This document shows positions 52,838 through 62,407 of a DNA stretch of 64,000 nucleotides, in pieces. Source of the DNA: an uncultured Marinobacter sp. (GTDB lineage Bacteria; Pseudomonadota; Gammaproteobacteria; Pseudomonadales; Oleiphilaceae); NCBI RefSeq assembly GCF_946886895.1, contig NZ_CAMPJO010000003.1, positions 325,823 through 389,822 on the forward strand, read 5' to 3'. Both the position numbers and the translations under genes were made by a program. The notes under the pieces were generated by a model. It was not told the origin of the DNA and made no database searches. It saw nothing but the letters and a program-made list of their open reading frames with translations. The number at the start of each line of letters is the position of its first letter. The first letter of the stretch is position 1.

Positions 52838-53479
52838 TTGAATCGCGTAAAGCCAGAATGGAAGCACCATCGGATTATTCACAGCAAGTACCCTCCACTC
52901 GATTGCTTTGAGAGCGAGGACGCCCTGGTTCTTGGTGAACTGGAGTCCGCAACCAGCGACCGGGTTGCCCACTGGCCCCGGTATGTAGACAAAAAGGATT
53001 TCCGGTATGGACCCGGCTGGGGCGCCGTTATGGCGTCGTTTTGCTACCCGGCGGAAGGGCGCTTCAACACCGTAGCCCGTGGGGCCTATTACGCCGGAGA
53101 CTCCCTGCAAACCGGGCTTCGGGAATGGGGCTATCACGCAGGCAAAGTATGGCGGGGATTCGGTGTTACCAACGACTGCTCTGCCGTTGTACGTTGTTAC
53201 AAGGGCCACACAGCCGAACCATTGGTCGACCTCCGGAGCCAGTCACAATACATGCACAACACCGACTATGCGCCCGGACAGCAAACCGCTGCCGATCTTC
53301 TGAACGCGGGCGAGTACGGGATTCTCTACAGCTCCGTTCGACACCCCGGTGCCGAAGCCATTGCCCTGCTTCGCCCGCCCGCGACGACGCCCGTTATCCA
53401 GGCAGGCCACTACGTTGTGCAGTGGGACGGGCACCGTTTTACCCAGTACGCCCGGATTGAGCAATACAGTCCACTGTAA
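52838..53479 (+). CDS. RES-domain toxin
   Basis: A 213-residue RES toxin of the type II Xre-RES family. The namesake residues are R75 (GRFN), E96 (LREWGYH) and S165 (LYSSVRHPG). Proteins of this class degrade or phosphorolyse NAD+, lowering the NAD pool and stopping growth. The start is a TTG nine bases after AAGGAG, which may keep toxin synthesis below that of the antitoxin. It is complete, with no sign of decay, and no mobile-element gene is nearby. Confidence 0.92.
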   Translation: MNRVKPEWKHHRIIHSKYPPLDCFESEDALVLGELESATSDRVAHWPRYVDKKDFRYGPGWGAVMASFCYPAEGRFNTVARGAYYAGDSLQTGLREWGYHAGKVWRGFGVTNDCSAVVRCYKGHTAEPLVDLRSQSQYMHNTDYAPGQQTAADLLNAGEYGILYSSVRHPGAEAIALLRPPATTPVIQAGHYVVQWDGHRFTQYARIEQYSPL

Positions 53480-53514
53480 TCCGCACCGGAGCCTGAACGC
53501 GGCGCTCCTGAACC

Positions 53515-53970
53515 TCAGCCAGCCAGCGCGGCCCGCACCTTCTTACCCAGGTGGCCCATATCGACCCGGCCCAGAACCTGAGGGCGCAGGTTGTTCATCA
53601 CACGCCCCATATCCTGCATGCCCTGGGCGTCGGTTGAGCTGATGGCCATACGGATCAGGCCGTCGAGATCATCCTCGGTCAGGGCGGCAGGCATGAACTC
53701 CTCGATAATCACCATTTCCGCCCGTTCCTTGTCGCCCAGCTCTTCGCGACCTGCGTCATCGTACTGACTGGCGGCATCGCGGCGCTGCTTGAGCATCTTG
53801 TCCAGCACCTTCAGAACGTCCTCATCATCCAGCTCACGACGCTCGTCAATCTCAATCTGTTTGACCGCAGCCTGAGCCATACGCAGGGTCACAAGCCGGA
53901 TTTTTTCCTTCTCCCGCATCGCGTTCTTCACCGCGCTGTTCAACTGTTCCTTGAGTGATGTTTCCGCCAT
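53515..53970 (-). CDS. GatB/YqeY domain protein
   Basis: A 151-residue YqeY-family protein with a helical N-terminal half (SLKEQLNSAVKNAMREKEKIRL, ATP-free) and the C-terminal GatB-tail-like domain (LTEDDLDGLIRMAI and NNLRPQVLGRVDMGHLGKKVR). The family is conserved and cytoplasmic; some members resemble the tRNA-binding tail of GatB, but the role is unproven. I chose the ATG at 53970 (AGGA at eight bases); the frame extends upstream but that leader is not family-like. The usual rpsU-yqeY-dnaG neighbours are absent. Confidence 0.92.
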   Translation of the reverse strand: MAETSLKEQLNSAVKNAMREKEKIRLVTLRMAQAAVKQIEIDERRELDDEDVLKVLDKMLKQRRDAASQYDDAGREELGDKERAEMVIIEEFMPAALTEDDLDGLIRMAISSTDAQGMQDMGRVMNNLRPQVLGRVDMGHLGKKVRAALAG

Positions 53971-54117
53971 TATCGAGTTCCTGTTCTGTGGGTTGCTCTT
54001 TGCTTTATGGGGACGCAGGCCGAAGAATGCAAAGGGGATGAGGATGGTGAACCGAAAAGCCATTTTCAGCCTACTCTGCTAACCTGCTCATTCTTTTGAT
54101 GCGAACGGAGTGTCTGC

Positions 54118-54786
54118 ATGATTACAGTTCATCACCTCAATAATTCCCGCTCACAGCGCGTTCTCTGGATGCTGGAAGAGTTGGGAGTACCCTACGAGAT
54201 CCAGCGTTACGAGCGTGATCCCAAAACCATGCTGGCACCTGAAAGCCTCAAAAAAATACACCCGCTGGGTAAATCACCGGTGATCACCGACGGCGACCTG
54301 GTGGTGGCGGAGTCCGGTGCCATTATCGAATACCTGGCCCACACCTACGGCAAAGACACCCTGCTACCGGAGGGCGGCGGCCAGGCGTGGCTGGATTACA
54401 CGTACTGGTTGCATTACGCCGAGGGCTCCTTGATGCCGCCACTGGTGATGCGCCTGGTGTTTCAAAAGGTAAAAAACAGCCCGATGCCGTTCTTCATCAA
54501 GCCAGTGGCGAAAGGCATTGTCGACAAAACCAACCAGACCTTCATCGGCCCGATAATCAGGACGCACCTGGATTTTGTGGAATCCCACCTGGCGAAAAAC
54601 ACCTGGTTTCTCGGGGACAGCCTCAGTGCCGCGGATATCCAGATGAGCTTTCCGTTGGAAGCCTCCGTCGCACGAGGCATCGTCGGCACGAGCCGGCCCA
54701 ATATCAACGCCTGGGTCGAACGGGTGCACGCCCGGCCGGCGTATCAGAAAGCGCTTGAGAAGGGTGGAAAGTATGATTTTGCCTGA
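54118..54786 (+). CDS. Glutathione S-transferase
   Basis: A 222-residue cytosolic GST. The N-terminal thioredoxin-like domain (ITVHHLNNSRSQRVLWMLEELGVPYEI) carries an SR.QR motif in the active-site region, and SGAIIEYLAHTYG is the glutathione-binding turn; the all-helical domain includes AKNTWFLGDSLSAADIQMSFPL. It resembles the YfcG/beta-type group with a serine instead of tyrosine or cysteine. It is monocistronic, 147 bases from the divergent YqeY gene. Detoxification or a specific catabolic step are both possible. Confidence 0.92.
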   Translation: MITVHHLNNSRSQRVLWMLEELGVPYEIQRYERDPKTMLAPESLKKIHPLGKSPVITDGDLVVAESGAIIEYLAHTYGKDTLLPEGGGQAWLDYTYWLHYAEGSLMPPLVMRLVFQKVKNSPMPFFIKPVAKGIVDKTNQTFIGPIIRTHLDFVESHLAKNTWFLGDSLSAADIQMSFPLEASVARGIVGTSRPNINAWVERVHARPAYQKALEKGGKYDFA

Positions 54787-54876
54787 GCAGACAGCCAGCG
54801 GCCGCGAACGGTCTCCGCGCCAATCCGGAACCGGGTAAAAGCCAGGCAGCGATGGCGGACTGTTTCGGGCAAATTA

Positions 54877-55638
54877 TCAAATAGCCAGGTAGGTTTGGCG
54901 AAGCTGTTCGTCCTCCAGGACTTCGCTCGCCAGACCATCAAACACCACCTGGCCGGACTCAAGAATAACAGCCCGATCCGCCAGTTTCAGCGCCGCGACC
55001 GCGTTTTGCTCAACGATGACGGTGGTCATCCCCAACGATTTTATTTCTTTCAGCGTTCGCTCGATTTCCTGTACAACAATGGGCGCCAGCCCTTCATAAG
55101 GCTCATCCAGCAGCAAAAGCTTGATATCCCGGGCCAGTGCCCGGCCGATGGCCAGCATTTGCTGCTCGCCACCGGACAGGGTAGTGCCCTCCTGGTTACG
55201 ACGCTCCCCCAGTCGTGGGAACAGCTCGAAGATACGCTCAATAGACCAGCCCGGAGAGGGTGCCAGTTGGGCCAGCTTCAGATTCTCCCAAACGCTCAGG
55301 CCAGGGATAATGCGACGGTCTTCAGGAACCAGCGACAGCCCGCTCTGGGCCGCCTGATACGCCTTCATGGTATGCAACGGCTTGTGGTCCAGCCAGATTT
55401 CACCATGGGTAACGACGGGCGAATCCACCCGGGCGATGGCACGCAGGGTCGAGGTTTTTCCGGCCCCGTTCCGTCCGAGCAACGCGAGGATTTCCCCCTC
55501 ATGGATATCCATGGACACGCCCTGGACGATGTAACTTTCCCCGTAATAAGCATGCAGGTCCCACACCGAAAAATAGGCAGGATTCGCGGTTTCGGATTTG
55601 GACTGGTGAGTGGCCTGGGCCATCGGTTGTTCTGCCAT
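54877..55638 (-). CDS. ABC transporter ATP-binding protein (LivF-like), second HAAT system
   Basis: A 253-residue ATPase with Walker A GRNGAGKTS, signature LSGGEQQMLAIGRAL and Walker B LLLLDEPYEGL; VEQN is the switch segment. An N-terminal extension of about 20 residues (Gln/Ser-rich) precedes the domain. The ATG at 55638 is nine bases after GAAGGG. It is the last gene of a five-gene minus-strand operon (binding protein, two permeases, two ATPases). Confidence 0.93.
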   Translation of the reverse strand: MAEQPMAQATHQSKSETANPAYFSVWDLHAYYGESYIVQGVSMDIHEGEILALLGRNGAGKTSTLRAIARVDSPVVTHGEIWLDHKPLHTMKAYQAAQSGLSLVPEDRRIIPGLSVWENLKLAQLAPSPGWSIERIFELFPRLGERRNQEGTTLSGGEQQMLAIGRALARDIKLLLLDEPYEGLAPIVVQEIERTLKEIKSLGMTTVIVEQNAVAALKLADRAVILESGQVVFDGLASEVLEDEQLRQTYLAI

Positions 55639-55669
55639 TATTGCCATCCCTTCACTGTGACCATGGTAT

Positions 55670-56431
55670 TCACTCCTGCTCCGCCGTGCCCAGATAGGCT
55701 TCCTGCACCTTTGGGTGGCCTTTGATATTTTCGGGATGATCCTCAACAATCACATGCCCCTGAGACAGCACGCTGATCCGGTCAGCCAGGCTAAACACCA
55801 CGTGCATATCGTGCTCAATCACGACGAACGTAATATTGTGGGCCTCATTGATGGTATTCAGCAGGTCAATGGTGTTATTGGTATCAGATCGGGACATTCC
55901 CGCCGTGGGCTCATCCAATAACAGCAGTTTGGGCTGCTGGACCAGGCACATCGCCATCTCAAGCCTTCGCTTATTGCCCCGGGACATGGCCGACGCCGTG
56001 TGATGACGCTCATCAATCAACCCGACATCCTGCAAAATTTTCTCCGCCTGTTCGCGTATGGCGGTTTCCTTCGCCAGTGACTTGAAGGGCGAGATGTGGA
56101 AGGCACCGTCCCGATGCGCAAACGCCGGAATCATCACATTTTCCAGAATGCTCAATTCGGAAAATACCTCCGGCGTCTGAAACACACGGCTGATGCCAGT
56201 CTGATTGATCTGATAGGGCTCCAGACCCAGAAGACTGCTGTTATCGAAACTGACCGTGCCACTGTCTGGCACCAGCTTGCCGATGAAACAGTTCAGCAAC
56301 GTGGACTTTCCCGCACCGTTGGGTCCGATGATGGCGTGGACAGTATTCTGCTGAATCGACAGATTGACATCGTTCAGGGCCAGAAGACCGCCAAACCGCT
56401 TGTTGACGCCTTTCACTTCGAGTATGGCCAA
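55670..56431 (-). CDS. ABC transporter ATP-binding protein (LivG-like), second HAAT system
   Basis: A 253-residue ATPase with Walker A GPNGAGKST near residues 37-45, a signature reading MSRGNKRRLEMA and Walker B LLLLDEPTAGM; the switch region is VIEHDMHVV. As in the other HAAT system of the window, the signature motif is degenerate in the LivG-like subunit and normal in the LivF-like one. It lies two bases after the LivM-like gene's stop. Confidence 0.93.
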   Translation of the reverse strand: MAILEVKGVNKRFGGLLALNDVNLSIQQNTVHAIIGPNGAGKSTLLNCFIGKLVPDSGTVSFDNSSLLGLEPYQINQTGISRVFQTPEVFSELSILENVMIPAFAHRDGAFHISPFKSLAKETAIREQAEKILQDVGLIDERHHTASAMSRGNKRRLEMAMCLVQQPKLLLLDEPTAGMSRSDTNNTIDLLNTINEAHNITFVVIEHDMHVVFSLADRISVLSQGHVIVEDHPENIKGHPKVQEAYLGTAEQE

Positions 56432-56433
56432 GG

Positions 56434-57669
56434 CTATGACTCCCTCGTGTTGACGGAACTGGGCGACGGTTTCCCGGATGGACGGTCGTCGTCCGTGGAA
56501 TCAGTGTCAGCCTGCGATGCCGAGGATTTACGGGCCTGCGACAGTCGTGTGAACAGGTTTATAACCCGGCTGGCACCTTCCACCAGGCCGCCCGGCAGAA
56601 AGATCACCACCAGCATGAAGATCAACCCCAGCGAGATGTGCCAGCCACTCCCCAGAAACGGCGAAACGACAGCGACAAAGAAATCCGTCAGCCCCTCCGG
56701 CAGTGCCGAAAACCAGCCCTGAACCACCGATTCATTGATGCGGCTGAAGATGTTCTCAAAATACTTGATGATACCGGCCCCAAGCACAGGCCCGATCAGC
56801 GTGCCGGCGCCACCCATGATGGTCATCAGCACCACTTCACCCGAGGCGGTCCACTGCATGCGCTCCGCCCCCGCGAGCGGATCCATGCAGACCAGCAATG
56901 CGCCCGCCAGCCCTGCGTACATGCCGGAGATGACAAAGGCCGTGAGGGTATAGGGTCGGGAATTGAAACCGGTGTAGTTGAGCCGGGTCTGATTGCTTTT
57001 GACCGCCCGCAGAATCATTCCGAACGGTGACCGGAATATTCGCAACGACAGGTAGAACATGCCGATCAGAATCAACGCGCTGATATAAAACCCGACGTTG
57101 AACTGCAACTCCATCCCGAGAAACGGCACTATCGCCGTATCCCCCATCTCCAGTCCAAACAGGGACGGTGATGCCAGCCGGCCAGTCTCAGTGGCACCAT
57201 CGAGAACACGAGGGTCATTAAGATCGAGTTGCAGCCCGGTCTCGCCGTTGGTGATGGGGGTTAACACCGAGTACGCCAGGTTATAAGACATCTGGGCGAA
57301 TGCCAGCGTCAGGATAGAAAAGTAGATTCCGGACCGCCGCAGTGAGATGAAGCCAATCAATAGCGCGAACAGGCCGGAGACTACCACCGAAAAGATAATG
57401 GCTGGCACAATGTTGATGCTAAGCAACTTCAGCATCCAGAGCGCGGAATAGCTGCCAACACCCAAAAATGCCGCATGCCCGAACGACAGGTAACCCGTCA
57501 ACCCGAACAGAATGTTGAAACCAATGGCGAAGATGCCATAGATGACAAAGCGTTGCATCAAATCCGGGTAACCCGCACCCACCGGGGCCAGGATCAATGG
57601 CCCGGCCAGCACCACAATGGTGAACAGGACCATTAAAGCCCGATCACTGATACGAAATGTTTTCAGCAT
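56434..57669 (-). CDS. ABC transporter permease (LivM-like), second HAAT system
   Basis: A 411-residue permease, longer than usual LivM (about 310-360) because of a roughly 60-residue insertion (about 130-190) in a loop and a polar C-terminal tail rich in Ser and Asp. The [22 protein letters not shown] segment and the cytoplasmic [16 protein letters not shown] loop are family features. It is four bases after the LivH-like gene. Confidence 0.92.
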   Translation of the reverse strand: MLKTFRISDRALMVLFTIVVLAGPLILAPVGAGYPDLMQRFVIYGIFAIGFNILFGLTGYLSFGHAAFLGVGSYSALWMLKLLSINIVPAIIFSVVVSGLFALLIGFISLRRSGIYFSILTLAFAQMSYNLAYSVLTPITNGETGLQLDLNDPRVLDGATETGRLASPSLFGLEMGDTAIVPFLGMELQFNVGFYISALILIGMFYLSLRIFRSPFGMILRAVKSNQTRLNYTGFNSRPYTLTAFVISGMYAGLAGALLVCMDPLAGAERMQWTASGEVVLMTIMGGAGTLIGPVLGAGIIKYFENIFSRINESVVQGWFSALPEGLTDFFVAVVSPFLGSGWHISLGLIFMLVVIFLPGGLVEGASRVINLFTRLSQARKSSASQADTDSTDDDRPSGKPSPSSVNTRES

Positions 57670-57673
57670 GGCA

Positions 57674-58708
57674 TCAAGTCTCCATCACGCCTTTGCGCCC
57701 CATGAGTCCACGGGGACGGGTCAGCAGAATAATGACTGCCACGAGGTAGATAATGACCTGGTCAATCGAGAACCCGAACAGGAAGTCTTTCACGGCCGGC
57801 ATGGAGGCGAAGCTTTGCAGAATGCCCAGCAGGAAACCCGCCGCCACCGCACCGGTCAGTGATCCCATGCCACCGACGACGACAACCACGAAACACAACA
57901 CCAGGAAGTCCATACCCATGTGGTAGTTCGGCGACAGAATCGGGGTATACATCACGCCTGCCAGCCCTGTCACCACAGCGGCCAGACCAAACATCGCCGT
58001 AAACCGCTTGTCGATGTTGATGCCCAGCAAGCCCACGGTTTCCCGGTCCGCCATACCCGCCCGCACCACCATGCCAAAGGTGGTGTAGCGCAAAAACGCA
58101 AAAATACCTCCTATAACCACTCCCGCAAACAGGAAGTACACCAGCCGCCAGATCGGATAGACCAGGGCATTCTCCGCCATACCGATCCACACCCCGATAT
58201 CAATGGAGCCGACAAAAGCCTCCGGTGCCGGCTGGGGAATCGGGTTGGCACCATAAACCGATTTGATCACCTCCTGCAGCACAATGGCCAAACCGAAAGT
58301 CACCAGAATCTGGTCGGAGTGAGGTCGCTTATAAAAGTGCTTGATCAGGCCCCGTTCCATTACGATGCCAATCACCAGCATCACCGGAATGGCAAACAGA
58401 ATGGACCAGAACACCGAGTAATCAATCATCGTCACGCCAAGGTCGCCGAACCAGATCTTGGCATAGGGGACATGAATTTCCAGCGGCGTACCCCAGGGGC
58501 TCAGTTCGGTCTCGGAGAGCGTAACCCTGTCGTAGGAAAGCAGTCGCTTGAACGTAACGGTGCAGAAGGCACCAATCATGAACAGAGCACCGTGGGCAAA
58601 ATTCACTACGCCCAGGGTGCCGAATATCAGGGTCAGCCCGAGCGCGATCAGGGCATAGGCGCTGCCTTTATCCAGCCCATTCAGTATTTGCAGGAGGATG
58701 GCATCCAT
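57674..58708 (-). CDS. ABC transporter permease (LivH-like), second HAAT system
   Basis: A 344-residue permease with about eight membrane segments and the [24 protein letters not shown] segment (residues 24-47) that marks LivH/UrtB-type proteins. A larger than usual loop (about 55-95), rich in charged and polar residues, follows the second helix. It is 115 bases downstream of the binding-protein gene, with a strong hairpin between. Confidence 0.92.
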   Translation of the reverse strand: MDAILLQILNGLDKGSAYALIALGLTLIFGTLGVVNFAHGALFMIGAFCTVTFKRLLSYDRVTLSETELSPWGTPLEIHVPYAKIWFGDLGVTMIDYSVFWSILFAIPVMLVIGIVMERGLIKHFYKRPHSDQILVTFGLAIVLQEVIKSVYGANPIPQPAPEAFVGSIDIGVWIGMAENALVYPIWRLVYFLFAGVVIGGIFAFLRYTTFGMVVRAGMADRETVGLLGINIDKRFTAMFGLAAVVTGLAGVMYTPILSPNYHMGMDFLVLCFVVVVVGGMGSLTGAVAAGFLLGILQSFASMPAVKDFLFGFSIDQVIIYLVAVIILLTRPRGLMGRKGVMET

Positions 58709-58765
58709 CGGTATTTACCTTGTCTGATAACAGGCGCCTGTCGTGCAACAGGCATATCAAGGCTG

Positions 58766-58798
58766 GAGGTGCACTGCCCGCGACGGGCAGTGCACCTC
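58766..58798 (-). repeat. Strong hairpin between binding-protein and permease genes
   Basis: A perfect 15-bp stem (arms 58766-58780 and 58784-58798, loop CGA on the plus strand). Reading the minus strand it comes 25 bases after the binding-protein stop and is not followed by a T-tract. It probably protects or partly terminates the message so that binding protein is made in excess; the first HAAT operon has an analogous hairpin at 21859. Confidence 0.65.
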
Positions 58799-58823
58799 TT
58801 CTCAGGGAAAGCCAGGAGCGGGG

Positions 58824-60167
58824 TCAGACGCCCGGGTTACACTTTCCGAGCGAGCCACCGGCAAACATCGGATGGTTGGGGTCGTAAGTGACCTTATCCG
58901 CGGAAGTCACATTGACCACCTCAAGCAGGTCAAACTCCGACTCCGGGTTCTCCTTACCGCGAACCACGAGCACGTCCTTGAAGCACTGATGATCCTCTGC
59001 GCGATAAAGGGTCTTGCCATTGCCCAGGCCATCAAACTCAAAGTCTTCAAGCGCCTCAACGATGGCGCAGGGATTAAAGCTGCCAGCGCGTTCAGCGGCA
59101 TCGGCGTACAGCAGAGTTTGCACGTAGCAGGTATGCGCGGCCTGCGAGGGGGGGCGACCATACTCTTTGCCGAACGATTCGACGAACGCCTTCGAGCCGG
59201 CATCCTGGAGCGTCCAATGCCAGTTGGTCGATCCGAAAATACCTTTCACATTTTCACCGGCACCACGAGCCATCAGGCGGGAATACAGCGGTACAACAAT
59301 TTCAAACTGCTTGCCGTTGACCACCCTCTCACGCAGGCCGAACTGCACCGCGTTGGTCAACGAGTTCACCATGTTGGCGCCATAGTGATTCAGGATCAGA
59401 ACATCCGCATCGGAGTTGGTCACGGGCGCAATATAGGACGAGAAGTCGGTTGCAGACAGCGGCGTGCGTACGGTATTCACCGTTTCCCAGCCCAGCTCTT
59501 CAGTAGCCGCAATCATGGACTGCTCCTGAGTCCAGCCCCAGGTGTAGTCCGCTGTCAGGTGGTAGGCTTTGCGGTCGTTCCCATAGTGTTCCGACAGCAC
59601 CGGCGCCAGGGCCGCAGCCGACATGTAAGCGTTGAAGAAATGTCGAAAGCCGTTGGCTTTCCTGTCTTTCCCCGTGGTGTCGTTGGAGTGGGTGAGGCCG
59701 GCCATGAAGATAACACCGGCATCCTGGCACAGCGACTGAACAGCAATCGCTACCCCGGAAGACGAACCGCCGGTAATCATGATGGCTCCGTCTTTTTCAA
59801 TCATCGCCCGGGCAGACGCTCGAGCAGCATCCGATTTGGTTTGGGTGTCGCCCGTCACATAGTCGACCTTGCGGCCGAGAACGCCGGTGCCTTTCAGCGC
59901 TTTTGACGAGAACGTTCCCAGCATACCGCCGTCGCCTTCACCGTTAAGATGCTTGACGGCCAGCTTGTAGGCACGTAATTCATCGGCACCCTCATCCGCG
60001 TACGGGCCGGACTGAGGAACGTTGAAGCCAAGTACCACCCGGTTTTTGCCCGGCTCATTTGTGTAAGCACTGGCGGCTCTGGAAAAAATCGTTGGAGCGA
60101 CAAGGCCCGCACCCAGAACAGCGCTGCCTTGCAAGAACTTGCGTCGATTCAGATAGTAGTTAGACAT
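58824..60167 (-). CDS. Tat-exported ABC transporter substrate-binding protein, second HAAT system
   Basis: A 447-residue binding protein with a twin-arginine signal (NRRKFLQGSAVLGAGLVAP, residues 7-25; cleavage near ASA-Y at 34-35), so it is exported folded. The mature part begins VVLGFNVPQSGPYADEG and carries the GGSSSGVAIAVQSLCQDAG loop. Peripla_BP_6 binding proteins of this kind serve branched-chain amino acids, amides, urea or aromatic acids; the ligand is not evident. It is the first gene of its operon. A long upstream region of 178 bases lies before it; it has no sigma-54 pattern with correct spacing. Confidence 0.92.
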   Translation of the reverse strand: MSNYYLNRRKFLQGSAVLGAGLVAPTIFSRAASAYTNEPGKNRVVLGFNVPQSGPYADEGADELRAYKLAVKHLNGEGDGGMLGTFSSKALKGTGVLGRKVDYVTGDTQTKSDAARASARAMIEKDGAIMITGGSSSGVAIAVQSLCQDAGVIFMAGLTHSNDTTGKDRKANGFRHFFNAYMSAAALAPVLSEHYGNDRKAYHLTADYTWGWTQEQSMIAATEELGWETVNTVRTPLSATDFSSYIAPVTNSDADVLILNHYGANMVNSLTNAVQFGLRERVVNGKQFEIVVPLYSRLMARGAGENVKGIFGSTNWHWTLQDAGSKAFVESFGKEYGRPPSQAAHTCYVQTLLYADAAERAGSFNPCAIVEALEDFEFDGLGNGKTLYRAEDHQCFKDVLVVRGKENPESEFDLLEVVNVTSADKVTYDPNHPMFAGGSLGKCNPGV

Positions 60168-60345
60168 GTGCTTCTCCCGAAATTGTTCTTGTTTTTTCGT
60201 CGCTGAACATCACTGATTGATTTTTATTGAGATGTTCCCACACCCCCAACTTTCCAGAGCTCCGACAATTAAGCAACTAAAGATCACCAAAGTTACAACT
60301 AATGTCTAATGACTGAGCCTCGCCCCCCGGTTCATCGAACTCTGA

Positions 60346-62028
60346 TCAACGCCCCGCCAGCAGCAGATCCGGATTAAAGCCCAATACCACCGCACCCCAG
60401 TGCTTGCCATCCACGTACACGGGAATGGAAAGGTCGTTGAGAATTTCCCCGGTATCCCGGATATAGGTCTGCAGAAGGAACCGCTCCGTGTGGTTGGCCC
60501 GCCGCTTTTCAGTCTCGTTGCTGTTATAGAGGCGCAGGTCACGGCTGTAGAGAAGGTCTTTGTCCGGGTCGCCGGTGATCGGCTGTGACGTGGCTTTGTG
60601 GTGAACGGGGATGTAGCCGTTGGCGTCCAGCAACAGGCTGTAGACCGTGCCATCAAAACGTTCCTTGCTGCGGTCGGTCAGCTCCTGGAACGCCTGCTTG
60701 AAGCGATCGACAAACCGGGTCCGATACTTTTGCGGCCAAGTGTTCGGCACCGGCTCATAGTGACGATCAAAGATGTTCACACCCTGCCGGGCCAGCTCGG
60801 TGAGCCCGCTTTCAAATTCGGCCGCCAGTTTCTGGCGCTCCTCCAGAATTTCCTCGAAGGCACCGCGGCCGATGCGGTAGCCGGCCAGCAGCGCCATCGA
60901 AGCCTCGGTGGCTTCGCGCAGTTGCTCGGAGTAGGCATCTGATTCGGCGATCTCCTCCGCCAGTTCCCGACCCAGTTGATGGATCTCGTTACCGTGCTCG
61001 TGCACCTGGTGGTTGGTCACACTGACTTCTTCCACGGAAGCGGTGACGGACAGAAGCTCCTCGTGCGCCTGCTCGATGTACTGGAGCATGTCGGCGAACT
61101 GGGCGGCGGTCGAAGTCACCTCTTCCCGGGCCTGATCCGTTTGCTCAAGCAACTGCGCCGTGTCGTTTTCGGTGCGACCTACCCGGGAGTCCATATCGCT
61201 GATGATCTGATGCACATCGCCCGTCGCCGACGCGATCTTCTGAGCCAGCTGGCGCACTTCATCCGCCACCACCGCAAAGCCTCGACCGGCCTCACCCGCC
61301 CGCGCCGCCTCGATGGCGGCATTCAGCGCCAGTAGATTGGTCTGGTCCGAGAACCCCTGCACCATCTCCAGAATCTTGCCAATCTTGCCGGCGCTCTCGC
61401 TCAACCCGGCCACGGTTTCGCGGAAGGTCAGCAACTGGTCGTTAACCTGGCCGATACGCTCCGCCACCTGGGACAACGCCTGGTTGGACTCGCGCACCCC
61501 ATCAAGATTGCGGGAATTCAGCTCCGAGACCGATCCGGTGCGCCGGGTAATGTCCTCCAGTGCCGTGGCACCCTCACCGCTGGACTGGGCAATCAGTTCG
61601 GAGACCTCCTCCTGCTTGCGGGCACTCTGCTGCGCCTGGCCGGTAAGCTTACGCAGTCGCGCAGACTGCACCGCCACCTGCACCGCATGATGGCGCAGGT
61701 CCGACAGGGCACCCCGCATGCTGGCCAGTAGCTCGTTATGCTCCCTGGCAATCCGCCCCGCCTGGCCGGAGCCGATCGGCTGGTCCCTGGATATATCCAA
61801 CACCTCCTGACTCTGACCGGCGCCGGGTTCAGCCGGCGCTTCAGCGCTAACCACCCGGTCACGGCCCAGCCACCAGGTCACCGCAGTTACCAGGGCAGCC
61901 AGCCCAAGCCCGACCAAGGCAAATGCCGGCAGCACCACAACCAGCGCGAACAGGGCCAGAACCAAAACGTTGCTGATGCGGCCTGCCAAAGGCTGCCGCG
62001 AACCACTTTCCGAAGCGACTGAATTCAT
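60346..62028 (-). CDS. Methyl-accepting chemotaxis protein with C-terminal sensory region
   Basis: A 560-residue chemoreceptor with unusual order. Two closely spaced membrane segments come first (about residues 18-56), then the methyl-accepting domain (about 90-370; the tip is [20 protein letters not shown]), and then a C-terminal segment of about 190 residues. This segment contains a Cache/PAS-like region reading [20 protein letters not shown] and ending in [20 protein letters not shown]. Without a periplasmic domain of any size, the sensor must be cytoplasmic and behind the signalling domain. It is preceded by a strong FliA promoter. The ribosome site GAGGA is 12 bases from the ATG. Confidence 0.9.
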   Translation of the reverse strand: MNSVASESGSRQPLAGRISNVLVLALFALVVVLPAFALVGLGLAALVTAVTWWLGRDRVVSAEAPAEPGAGQSQEVLDISRDQPIGSGQAGRIAREHNELLASMRGALSDLRHHAVQVAVQSARLRKLTGQAQQSARKQEEVSELIAQSSGEGATALEDITRRTGSVSELNSRNLDGVRESNQALSQVAERIGQVNDQLLTFRETVAGLSESAGKIGKILEMVQGFSDQTNLLALNAAIEAARAGEAGRGFAVVADEVRQLAQKIASATGDVHQIISDMDSRVGRTENDTAQLLEQTDQAREEVTSTAAQFADMLQYIEQAHEELLSVTASVEEVSVTNHQVHEHGNEIHQLGRELAEEIAESDAYSEQLREATEASMALLAGYRIGRGAFEEILEERQKLAAEFESGLTELARQGVNIFDRHYEPVPNTWPQKYRTRFVDRFKQAFQELTDRSKERFDGTVYSLLLDANGYIPVHHKATSQPITGDPDKDLLYSRDLRLYNSNETEKRRANHTERFLLQTYIRDTGEILNDLSIPVYVDGKHWGAVVLGFNPDLLLAGR

Positions 62029-62068
62029 TTTTGTTAGTGTCCTCTACCGGGATCCGGTTATTTTTGGG

Positions 62069-62095
62069 TTATCGGCAGGGTTTACCAGAACTTCA
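62069..62095 (-). promoter_or_regulatory. Sigma-28 (FliA) promoter of the chemoreceptor gene
   Basis: On the minus strand TGAAGTTC, 11 bases, GCCGATAA. The -10 block is the exact FliA consensus and the -35 differs from TAAAGTTT at two positions; the 11-base spacer is as expected. Transcription would begin about 30-35 bases before the start codon at 62028. It puts the receptor in the late flagellar regulon. Confidence 0.78.
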
Positions 62096-62404
62096 CTGTG
62101 CGGAGAATAAATCTGTAGTCGCGTTCTTTCTGCGCCGCCACCGACGACAATCGCCATCAGAGTCACGGTGCTGATCTGATACACAATCTGCGCAACACCT
62201 TTCCTGTCCATGGAATAAGCAAAGTTCTGATCGGCTCCATACTCAAATGTTTAGCCGAGGTTCTCCGGCGCGACATTGTGAGCTCTGGGCTGGTACTCTT
62301 GATCGCGCTCAGACCCTTTCACTGAGCAATATTGTCCAAGATATTCGCCTGGCCGAGCGCTAAAGTAGGGATGAATCGGGTCACAACCTTGTCTCAGGGA
62401 GACT
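62096..62404. other. Intergenic region without recognised gene
   Basis: Apart from the FliA promoter at its left edge and the AGGGAG ribosome site of the AraC gene at its right end, I find no coding frame, repeat or strong hairpin here. It presumably includes the AraC-family gene's promoter and operator. Confidence 0.5.
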
Positions 62405-62407
62405 GTG

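Noticed and set aside
52164..53479. Genomic island or prophage around the toxin-antitoxin genes
   Set aside because: No integrase, transposase, tRNA or flanking repeats; neighbours on both sides are ordinary chromosomal genes.
60168..60345. Sigma-54 promoter upstream of the Tat-exported binding protein (TGG ... TTGC on the minus strand)
   Set aside because: The GG to GC spacing is 12, not 10, bases; sigma-54 promoters do not tolerate this.
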